Positions 1 through 4,922 of a DNA stretch of 5,769 nt are shown piece by piece. The DNA is from Lachnospiraceae bacterium UBA3401 (GTDB lineage: Bacteria > Bacillota > Clostridia > Lachnospirales > Lachnospiraceae): contig DEPD01000177.1 in NCBI GenBank assembly GCA_002358575.1, positions 1-5,769 of the forward strand. Direction: 5' to 3'. A program made the position numbers and the translations under genes. Position 1 is the stretch's first letter, and each line of letters begins with the position of its first letter. Under the pieces are notes generated by a model, which worked only from the letters and a program-made list of their open reading frames with translations, was not told the DNA's origin and made no database searches.

Positions 1-195
1 TTTTATTAGCAGGCTTTCTTATAAAGTTTTTATATAATCAGTTTCACATATACATCTATCCTGTACCTACTGGTATTGTAGGCATATAAAATTCTGCTTT
101 CCCCCTTTCCTGTTAAAAATAATGTGATACTGATTTATACATAATTTTAATGCTATACACAATTATTTACGTCAAAAAATAGATTATCTTAATAT
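1..195. other. AT-rich stretch without a recognisable gene
   Basis: I see no convincing gene between the left edge and the direct repeat that begins at 196. The stretch is AT-rich with stops in all frames. Read on the minus strand it has weak promoter-like words (TTGACG at 175-170, TATAAA near 139-134), but no pair combines a good -35, a good -10 and 16-18 nt spacing. A purine-rich, ribosome-binding-site-like run lies near 100-115, and the nearest ATG downstream of it opens only a 9-codon ORF. It is probably leader or spacer DNA for something beyond the window. Confidence 0.4.
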
Positions 196-300
196 CCCTT
201 GCAGAAAGTGACCTGTTTTTGCAGAAAATGACCATACAATAAAAATCCTCTTGACTCAAATCTAAGTTCAATTCAAAAGGATTTTTTCTCTATATGCTTT
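196..300. repeat. Left copy of a ~105-bp direct repeat
   Basis: This stretch matches 2363-2470 in the same orientation. The first 40 bases (196-235) are identical in both copies. The remainder, a stem-loop with the shared core CTAAGTTCAATTCAA, is clearly related but has scattered substitutions. The 40-bp part holds two 15-base units, TTGCAGAAAGTGACC (199-213) and TTGCAGAAAATGACC (219-233), whose starts are 20 bp apart. Such paired short units resemble the repeated transposase-binding sites at IS21-family ends, but no istA or istB gene is present, so that origin is only a guess. The two copies bracket the pair of secreted-protein genes. Confidence 0.8.
241..286 (-). terminator. Intrinsic terminator after the secreted-protein genes
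   Basis: Arms at 241-254 and 273-286 can form a roughly 14-bp stem with one G-U pair around an 18-nt loop. Read on the minus strand, the stem ends in GGATTTTT. It lies 74 nt past the stop codon of the 215-residue gene and is the likely end of that transcript. Because A and T runs flank both sides it could also act in the plus direction. The homologous stem at 2411-2455 differs at several bases but still pairs, so the structure itself seems to be conserved. Confidence 0.65.
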
Positions 301-359
301 TCTGCCCTATCCACCTATTACTGTTTCATATCTATTGTAATACATCAACTTTTTACCAC

Positions 360-1007
360 TTATTGTCTTTCTCTAAAACAGCCACCCAAATATGTTCCAT
401 CATCAATACTATAAATCCCAATAGCCTCACAATTTTCAATCTTACCTACTTTGTAATGCTCAAACCCCTCTGGATAATATATTTTTACTATATACACCTT
501 TTCATCTTTATCTAAACTAGCATCAACATCATCAGTCCATCCTAGATTTTGAAAATCTGCATATGTCATTATATCTGCAAATTCAACTTTTCCACCGTCC
601 TTTTTAATTTGCTCAATGTCAATAATATTTAAACTGTTTTCTATTGTAAACTCAGTTGTATTTTCATCAATAATTATACCTTCATTGCTATCTTCTTGAC
701 CTATTTGTTCATTACTTTCAGTCTCAACCGTATTCTCGTTATTTATTACATCATTATCTACACTATATTGCTCCAAAATATCACTACTATTTTCTTGACT
801 TATTCGTTCATTACTTGTAATCTCAACCGCATTCTCGTTATTTATTACATCATTATCCACACTGTATTGCCCCAAAATATCACTACTATTTTCTTGATTT
901 ATTTGTTCACCACTATCATTTTTCACTTCCATCTCACTTTTTTCCGATGTGCCTCCAGTAATCATGCTTGTTAGTAGAAAAATACATATTAGAATAATCT
1001 TTCTCAT
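360..1007 (-). CDS. Exported 215-residue protein with tandem repeats and a shared C-terminal domain
   Basis: I do not recognise a named family. Residues 1-17 form a short basic and hydrophobic export signal. It ends in ITGG, which would be a lipobox (ITGC) if Gly19 were Cys. Codon 19 is GGC, one base from TGC, so this may be a lipoprotein that has lost its lipid-anchor cysteine. Residues 35-67 and 68-100 are a nearly perfect 33-residue acidic, Asn/Ser/Glu-rich duplication, with a decayed third copy at about 101-119. Residues about 130-212 form a compact domain (GGKVEF, MTYADF, YYPEGFEH, YLGGCFR) that also ends the neighbouring 361-residue protein. The start ATG follows AAAGG by 6 nt and GGGGAGG by 11 nt. 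The 73-nt gap to the upstream gene is mostly a hairpin, so the two genes are probably cotranscribed. The function is unknown; a role at the cell surface is inferred. Confidence 0.8.
   Translation of the reverse strand: MRKIILICIFLLTSMITGGTSEKSEMEVKNDSGEQINQENSSDILGQYSVDNDVINNENAVEITSNERISQENSSDILEQYSVDNDVINNENTVETESNEQIGQEDSNEGIIIDENTTEFTIENSLNIIDIEQIKKDGGKVEFADIMTYADFQNLGWTDDVDASLDKDEKVYIVKIYYPEGFEHYKVGKIENCEAIGIYSIDDGTYLGGCFRERQ
708..905 (-). repeat. Two 99-bp in-frame tandem repeats
   Basis: Units at 807-905 and 708-806 encode residues 35-67 and 68-100 of the 215-residue protein. They differ at only a few bases, and both contain QYSVDNDVINNEN. A partial, diverged third unit follows to about 651. 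High DNA identity suggests a recent duplication, so copy number may vary between strains. Confidence 0.9.
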
Positions 1008-1028
1008 ACTTTACCTTTCCTCCCCACA

Positions 1029-1071
1029 ATTTGTTTTCCCACATTTTTACATAAAATGTGGGAAAACAAAT
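1029..1071. repeat. Perfect 19-bp inverted repeat between the two secreted-protein genes
   Basis: The arms 1029-1047 and 1053-1071 are exact reverse complements around the 5-nt loop TACAT. The element starts 9 nt after the stop of the 361-residue gene, and on the minus strand it ends 3 nt before the GGGGAGG ahead of the 215-residue gene. There is no T run after the stem in either direction, so it is not a standard terminator. It may stabilise or process the upstream mRNA, reduce expression of the downstream gene, or be an operator or mobile-element trace. Confidence 0.85.
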
Positions 1072-1080
1072 GTATTATGA

Positions 1081-2166
1081 CTATCTATCTACGCTTCTAA
1101 AACTACCGCCTAAGTATTCGCCTGTTGCTGCATCATATATTCCGGTTGCCAAACAATGATCAATGAAGCCTGCTCTAACATGTTCATAACCATCAGGATA
1201 ATACACTTGTGCTACAAATACTACCCTATCTTTTGCAATTTCAGTTGAAACAGTTGCCTGATCATCAAAACTTAAATAATCTGAATATGTCATATACTCA
1301 TTTGTGATTACCTCACCGCCATTACTCTCTAAATTATACATAGTAACTACATCAGAGCGACTCATTTGCAATCCAGATAATATTTCGCTATTGCCTTCCA
1401 AAACCGGATCTGGATTTGTTATAAGCGGCATATCATCCGCACTCATAGTATCTGATTCAGAATTTTCATTGAAAGCAGATTTTGCAGCAGATTTTGATGT
1501 ATATATTGCAGAGTATTTGGTTTTCCAAGAAGCACTTACATTATCACTACCTACACTAAGTGTCCCGCTTCCCCAATTTTTCCACCCAGATGATGTAAGC
1601 CTTTGAATTGATCTTTCATTCCACTGTGCGGATGTTGCTGTTGACTCATTGGTTTCTAATCCCACATCAATACTGTCACAACTTGTTGCAAAATTGTCAT
1701 ATGTACGCCTTAGTGTATAATCTACATACACACCCCAACTATTTGTTCCATCACGCTGAATTTGGAATGAATGTGATGTTCCATCCGCTGTGCTTGGACC
1801 TATTATTTTGTACTCTGAATACCCAATGCTATTATCATGACTTCCAGTTGCCGTGTAAAATCCATGATGATATTCCAGATTACCTCCCGGTTCAGCTATA
1901 GCACCATCCATAAATCCATTCTCAATCCATTTTTTTCCACTTCCAACCCATGTAGTATGTAAAATAAACCTCGATGAATTTGCCGCAGACCAATTCGCAT
2001 TTAACGGTTGAATTGTCGCATAGAAATAAGAACCATGCCCATTTGACTCTGTATTTTTTGCTATTGCATATTGCCTAGAATAACTTGCATTTGCTTCCAT
2101 TGTAACAGCTCCCATTAGTAAAACAACAGCGAGCGCAAATGATAATAACTTAAATTTTTTCATCAT
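1081..2166 (-). CDS. Secreted 361-residue protein, possible beta-sandwich N-terminal domain
   Basis: Residues 1-27 are a clear Sec signal peptide: MMKKFK, a hydrophobic core, and a likely cut after Ala-Asn-Ala. Residues about 28-220 are rich in Gly, Ser, Thr, Trp and Tyr with alternating strand-like patterns (TTWVGSGKKWIENGFMDG, GYSEYKIIGPS, SHSFQIQRDG). This suits an extracellular beta-sandwich of the lectin or glucanase-fold type, but I cannot assign a family or catalytic residues. A Ser/Ala/Glu-rich linker follows at about 222-270. Residues about 275-357 (GGEVITNEYMTYSDY, YYPDGYEH, YLGGSFR) match the C-terminus of the next protein. There is no LPXTG-type sorting signal and no terminal membrane helix. 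AAGGGAG lies 6 nt before the first of two adjacent ATGs and 9 nt before the second, so either may be used. It has its own promoter at 2188-2216. Activity is unknown; a role outside the cell is inferred. Confidence 0.85.
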   Translation of the reverse strand: MMKKFKLLSFALAVVLLMGAVTMEANASYSRQYAIAKNTESNGHGSYFYATIQPLNANWSAANSSRFILHTTWVGSGKKWIENGFMDGAIAEPGGNLEYHHGFYTATGSHDNSIGYSEYKIIGPSTADGTSHSFQIQRDGTNSWGVYVDYTLRRTYDNFATSCDSIDVGLETNESTATSAQWNERSIQRLTSSGWKNWGSGTLSVGSDNVSASWKTKYSAIYTSKSAAKSAFNENSESDTMSADDMPLITNPDPVLEGNSEILSGLQMSRSDVVTMYNLESNGGEVITNEYMTYSDYLSFDDQATVSTEIAKDRVVFVAQVYYPDGYEHVRAGFIDHCLATGIYDAATGEYLGGSFRSVDR

Positions 2167-2187
2167 ATTTTTCTCCCTTCAATAATG

Positions 2188-2216
2188 TTTATAATAAGCA
2201 CGAATTATTCTATCAA
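2188..2216 (-). promoter_or_regulatory. Sigma-A-type promoter for the secreted-protein genes
   Basis: On the minus strand, TTGATA (2216-2211) and TATAAA (2193-2188) are separated by exactly 17 nt. Each matches the vegetative consensus at five of six positions. Transcription would start near 2181, giving a leader of only about 15 nt before the start codon that contains AAGGGAG at 2179-2173. This is the best promoter match I can see in the window. Confidence 0.65.
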
Positions 2217-2362
2217 TATATTGCTATTTAATAAATATTCATTCCCTTTCTTTCTTAGCAAAATTAATATATTATAGAATAACCTGTTACTTTTTGTGTA
2301 TTAAGCTGAACCTGTGTTTTTCATATGTTAATGTTAGCACACACTTGTCTATATGAAAATGC
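2217..2362. other. AT-rich spacer upstream of the secreted-protein promoter
   Basis: I see no gene in this stretch. It lies between the promoter at 2188-2216 and the right copy of the direct repeat. It may carry upstream activating sequence for the promoter, but no clear operator is evident. Confidence 0.35.
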
Positions 2363-2470
2363 CCCTTGCAGAAAGTGACCTGTTTTTGCAGAAAATGACC
2401 ATCAAAATAAAAAATCCCCCTGAATCAAACCTAAGTTCAATTCAAGAGGACTTTTCTCTATCGGCTTTTT
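2363..2470. repeat. Right copy of the ~105-bp direct repeat
   Basis: Bases 2363-2402 are identical to 196-235. The rest is a diverged copy of 236-300. The two 15-base units are at 2366-2380 and 2386-2400. The copy overlaps the last codons and stop of the coiled-coil gene as well as its terminator. The left copy keeps a diverged version of that gene end, which hints that this boundary was duplicated when the left-hand unit arrived. Confidence 0.8.
2411..2455 (-). terminator. Intrinsic terminator of the sortase/SpoVG operon
   Basis: On the minus strand, arms 2455-2441 and 2424-2411 pair over about 14 bp with several G-U pairs and end in GGGGGATTTTTT. The stem starts 2 nt after the TAG stop of the coiled-coil gene (2460-2458), as expected for the end of the right-hand operon. 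It separates that operon from the secreted-protein unit, which has its own promoter. Confidence 0.75.
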
Positions 2471-3351
2471 CCGCTCTTTACAGGCACATTCTTTGTCGCT
2501 TTATCCGTTGCCATCGCTTTTGCTGTTTCCTGCTGGTGTGCTTCAAACGCCTCCGCCCCATACTGGAACTCCGGCTCTGCCACCATTGCAAGTTCAACCG
2601 GATTAACAGCCTCCATGCTGTCAACGCTGCCCATTTCCCGTTCTGCCTTATCCGTCTGGTACTGTTTTACCTCTGCGGCAAGCTGCTCTGTCTTTTCTAT
2701 AGCGGCATCCGCACAGTTCAGGATACCGGACAGCAGCTTTCTCTTTGCCTGAAAAGGCTTCTTTATCAGCTCTGTCTTTGAGAACTTCTTCTCCCCGTAC
2801 TCCTTTTCTGGTTTATCCGCAAAGGTACGGAACGTGTTGGCGATCTTCTGTCCGGCTTCCCTCATGCCTGTGCCGAAAGCGTCTATTTTTCCAATGCTCT
2901 TATCCACGTCTGCTATGGACTCCTGCACGTTCTGGCGGATACCCTCTAATTTCTTCTTAATTCCAAGAAACTCCGCCACTTTGTTCAGGGCTGCTTTCCC
3001 TTTCTGCTTTGCCGCCGTCACGATTTCCCCTGCCTTTGCCTTGATCTCTGCCTTGACCTCAAACAGTTTTTCTTTCATGGCTTTGCAGTCCTGTTCCAGC
3101 TTGCCTACTGCCCTTTTGAGTGACTGTTTCAGCCCTTTCTCTGCCTCACGTTCTTCCATCTTATGAAGCTGGTCCTTTACCGTCACAAGCTCCTCTAAGA
3201 CCGAATCCATCTTTTTCTCCATAACATCGACATACGCCGCCATTTCAAAGATGCTGTTTGCAGCCTCTTTCATATTGTTTTTACGGAGCAGGTCGAGCAG
3301 CTCCATGAGATTTTTTTCCTTTGTAAGTTCCACGTTTGCTGTCATTTCCAT
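2458..3351 (-). CDS. Coiled-coil protein, probably DUF6674-like
   Basis: This 297-residue, Lys/Glu/Ala-rich protein has no signal peptide or membrane helix and is predicted to be cytoplasmic. Residues about 10-40 form an amphipathic helical region (MELLDLLRKNNMKEAANSIF). Residues about 41-105 are strongly heptad-like (VMEKKMDSVLEELVTVKDQL), and helices with KAKAGEI and KQKGKAALNK follow to about 180. The tail (about 235-297) is low in complexity and ends in a basic KSGKSR. It resembles proteins labelled DUF6674 in clostridial mobile elements; I recall this family only loosely. The start ATG follows AAAGG by 9 nt. A GC-rich hairpin fills part of the 61-nt gap after the SpoVG gene, and the two are probably in one operon. 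The function is unknown. Scaffolding or envelope-associated roles are possible but not shown. Confidence 0.85.
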   Translation of the reverse strand: MEMTANVELTKEKNLMELLDLLRKNNMKEAANSIFEMAAYVDVMEKKMDSVLEELVTVKDQLHKMEEREAEKGLKQSLKRAVGKLEQDCKAMKEKLFEVKAEIKAKAGEIVTAAKQKGKAALNKVAEFLGIKKKLEGIRQNVQESIADVDKSIGKIDAFGTGMREAGQKIANTFRTFADKPEKEYGEKKFSKTELIKKPFQAKRKLLSGILNCADAAIEKTEQLAAEVKQYQTDKAEREMGSVDSMEAVNPVELAMVAEPEFQYGAEAFEAHQQETAKAMATDKATKNVPVKSGKSR

Positions 3352-3367
3352 TTTTCTTTTCCTTTCC

Positions 3368-3395
3368 GCAGGGCGGTTGCCCGCCCTGCCTTTTT
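3368..3395. repeat. GC-rich intercistronic hairpin
   Basis: The arms GCAGGGCGG (3368-3376) and CCGCCCTGC (3381-3389) form a perfect 9-bp stem with a TTGC loop. On the plus strand it is followed by CTTTTT, so in that direction it looks like an intrinsic terminator, although no plus-strand gene leads into it. On the transcribed minus strand it sits between the SpoVG stop and the coiled-coil gene, with AAAGG only 2 nt beyond the stem. It could tune translation of that gene, protect the upstream mRNA end, or stop antisense transcription. Confidence 0.75.
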
Positions 3396-3412
3396 CTGTT
3401 TACTGGTTCTGC

Positions 3413-4054
3413 CTAGCGGAACGGCAGCGGCTCCCCGCTGGCTTTCATAAAGCCCCTGTCATCGGTCTGCATCTGCTGTGATGCACGTTCCTTTCCCTCC
3501 TGCACTGCCTGTTCCTTTGCCTGCTGGTACGTTTCAAGCACCGCATCGTTGATTTTTTCCCTGAACTCCTTTGTGATCGGGAAACAAACGTCCCTGTACC
3601 TGTTGCCTGCCTTATAGGACGGCATTGCCACGAACATTCCGTTCTTTCCCTCCACCACGCTTACATTGCCTACCGCAAAGCTGTCATTCAGCACGATGCT
3701 CGCAAGACCTACCATGTTGCTGCCCTCACGCTCAAAAGGCGTTACCCTTACCGTAAACTCTGGCTCGTCCGGCTCCATCTTGACCTCTGCCTTGCCCGTC
3801 TGCTCCATTTCGTCATAGAGCTTTAAGATGTCGCTGTACAGTTCCTCACGGAACTCCTTCGTGATCGGGTTGCAGACGTCCTTATAGACCAGATTGTTGT
3901 GTTCGTCCCTCTCCTTTGTGCGGAAACTGGGCATGGACACGAAGTTGCCCTTGCTGCCCTCAAGCACCGCCACATTCGTGACCTTGAAGCTGTCCCCGAA
4001 CACGAGGGTTGCAAATGCCCTCACACTCTTTTCCGGGTTGTTTACTGCGTTCAA
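3413..4054 (-). CDS. Double-domain SpoVG family protein
   Basis: Two SpoVG-like domains lie in tandem, at residues about 1-84 and 98-178 counted from the TTG start. The matching cores are LEGSKGNFVSMPS / VEGKNGMFVAMPS and CNPITKEFREEL / CFPITKEFREKI. SpoVG is normally a single domain of about 95 residues that binds nucleic acid and acts in septation and gene regulation. A regulatory, nucleic-acid-binding role is therefore plausible but not shown. A Gln/Glu-rich tail follows (about 178-213). The start is odd. The only good ribosome binding site (AAGGAGG, 4083-4077) lies 5 nt before an in-frame ATG (4072-4070), and the very next codon is TAG (4069-4067). The bases after it encode YSIQLNAV, which fits the first beta-strand of SpoVG. 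The TTG used here has no ribosome binding site and loses most of that strand. The gene may be damaged, suppressed or reinitiated. Confidence 0.8.
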   Translation of the reverse strand: MNAVNNPEKSVRAFATLVFGDSFKVTNVAVLEGSKGNFVSMPSFRTKERDEHNNLVYKDVCNPITKEFREELYSDILKLYDEMEQTGKAEVKMEPDEPEFTVRVTPFEREGSNMVGLASIVLNDSFAVGNVSVVEGKNGMFVAMPSYKAGNRYRDVCFPITKEFREKINDAVLETYQQAKEQAVQEGKERASQQMQTDDRGFMKASGEPLPFR

Positions 4055-4066
4055 CTGAATTGAATA

Positions 4067-4083
4067 CTACATAAGTTCCTCCT
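4067..4083 (-). promoter_or_regulatory. Ribosome binding site with an ATG-TAG start-stop
   Basis: The minus strand reads AAGGAGG, then AACTT, then ATG TAG. The ATG is in frame with the SpoVG gene and ideally placed, but is closed after one codon. Without the TAG the protein would be 219 residues and begin M-x-YSIQLNAV. A single base change from CAG, AAG or GAG would explain it, as would a deliberate start-stop control site. Confidence 0.8.
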
Positions 4084-4158
4084 TTTCTGTCCTTTCTGGA
4101 CGATGAAATATTATTTTGTTATCTGAACTGCCTTTCCTTTTTAAAGTGTCAGGCAGGT

Positions 4159-4548
4159 TCATTCTTCCGCTAGCAGGCTTCCGTCCGGCATACGGATAAA
4201 ACAGGATAATTGCCCCAACTGCCCTAAATCCATGTCCGTTTTCCCATGAAGGTAATTTGCAAGGGTTATCAGGAAGCCATCCTGCTCATAGTAAAGCCAT
4301 TCGTCCTGCCCTTCCTCTTTCACGACGGTTACTGCAAAGTCAGGCAGATAGCCGTCCTCCTCCCCGTCATAATTGCAATAAACGCCTTCATGCAGGTTCA
4401 GCCCCAGTTCGGGGATATGCACCTGCCACCCGCTGATGACGATCTGGTAATCCTCATCGCTTTCCATGATGTCGTCCAGCACTTCCGCAAGCTGTTCCAT
4501 CCCTGCAAGGATTTCTTCCACTTCCCCCAGTCTGTATGCTTTTTCCAT
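4159..4548 (-). CDS. Small acidic protein of unknown function, paralogue of the upstream gene
   Basis: This 129-residue acidic, soluble protein has no signal peptide. I do not recognise a named family. Residues 43-58 (VHIPELGLNLHEGVYC) and 69-102 (PDFAVTVV, then a Tyr-rich strand and ANYLHGK) align with residues 43-60 and about 69-103 of the upstream 155-residue protein, so the two arose by duplication. Cys58 and Cys116 correspond to Cys60 and Cys114 there. ATG 4548 is preferred because AAGGAGG (4564-4558) lies 9 nt before it. An in-frame TTG at 4554 is only 3 nt from that site. The start lies inside the annotated 3' end of the upstream gene, so the two are translated together. The 104-nt gap to the TTG start of the SpoVG gene holds no clear promoter, so one operon is likely. 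Confidence 0.8.
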   Translation of the reverse strand: MEKAYRLGEVEEILAGMEQLAEVLDDIMESDEDYQIVISGWQVHIPELGLNLHEGVYCNYDGEEDGYLPDFAVTVVKEEGQDEWLYYEQDGFLITLANYLHGKTDMDLGQLGQLSCFIRMPDGSLLAEE

Positions 4549-4921
4549 AGACAATATCCTCCTTAATCCCTTTTACCTCGCAAGGTTCCTGTTCCAACTG
4601 TTCCGGTGTGCATTTTCCTTTCAGCCACTGATGCACCGTGTCCACGAAGTTTTCTTCCGCATCATACAAAAATTCTTTATCCGATTTGTCATAAATGACG
4701 GTCAGGAAATACAGCGGTTCAAACTGCCCGTCTGCCATGTGGCAGAAAAATCCCTCATGCACGTTGATTTCATGGCGTGGCAGATAGACATGGACGCCGC
4801 TTGTCAGCAGTATGCCGCCGTCCATTTCCGTCTGCCTGTCCGGTTCCGTCGGCTCGGCTTCACATCCCCGCAGAATGTCCTCTATCGTGCCAAACTGGTA
4901 CTCCGTTACATTCTCTTCCAT
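4454..4921 (-). CDS. Small acidic protein of unknown function with an anomalous tail
   Basis: The protein is 155 residues and soluble. Residues 1-115 are acidic and resemble the next gene's product, including VHVYLPRHEINVHEGFFC (43-60) and LTVIYDKSDKEFLYD (73-87). From Gly118 on, the sequence turns into a Gly/Arg/Ser/His-rich tail with no counterpart in the paralogue. It is simply the next gene's start read in another frame. An overlap of 95 nt is unusual for this tight but otherwise neatly spaced operon. One extra G in the run AAAAGGG (4574-4568) would restore a TAA at 4565-4563, next to the downstream ribosome binding site, giving a protein of about 119 residues. AAGGAGG (4937-4931) precedes the ATG by 9 nt and lies within the end of the sortase gene, whose TAG is 1 nt before this ATG. 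Translational coupling to the sortase is therefore likely. Confidence 0.75.
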   Translation of the reverse strand: MEENVTEYQFGTIEDILRGCEAEPTEPDRQTEMDGGILLTSGVHVYLPRHEINVHEGFFCHMADGQFEPLYFLTVIYDKSDKEFLYDAEENFVDTVHQWLKGKCTPEQLEQEPCEVKGIKEDIVYGKSIQTGGSGRNPCRDGTACGSAGRHHGKR

Positions 4922-4922
4922 G

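Noticed and set aside
56..85. Nine-codon minus-strand leader peptide
   Set aside because: Its purine-rich run is too far upstream for a ribosome binding site, and no regulated gene can be seen.
196..235. CRISPR-like repeats
   Set aside because: There are only two 15-base units with a 5-bp spacer at each site, and no array or cas gene.
294..974. Plus-strand open frames of 73 and 92 codons
   Set aside because: They lie antisense to the 215-residue gene, have low-complexity composition rich in Ile, Phe and Thr, and lack ribosome binding sites.
1304..1901. Plus-strand open frames of 100 and 97 codons
   Set aside because: Both are shadows of the 361-residue secreted protein, which has a signal peptide, promoter and ribosome binding site.
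1081..2166. Eqolisin-type (G1) peptidase from a WVG motif
   Set aside because: The match is limited to a few residues, and the catalytic Gln and Glu in their usual contexts are not evident.
2353..2781. Plus-strand 142-codon open frame across the right repeat
   Set aside because: Most of it is antisense to the coiled-coil gene, its start is in the repeat, and the left repeat copy does not keep a comparable frame.
3823..4014. Minus-strand 63-codon frame inside the SpoVG gene
   Set aside because: It is an Arg/Ser/Cys-rich out-of-frame translation of GC-rich coding DNA, with no ribosome binding site.
4568..4574. Programmed -1 frameshift at AAAAGGG
   Set aside because: The bases do not fit the X XXY YYZ slippery pattern in the reading frame, and a simple indel explains the tail better.
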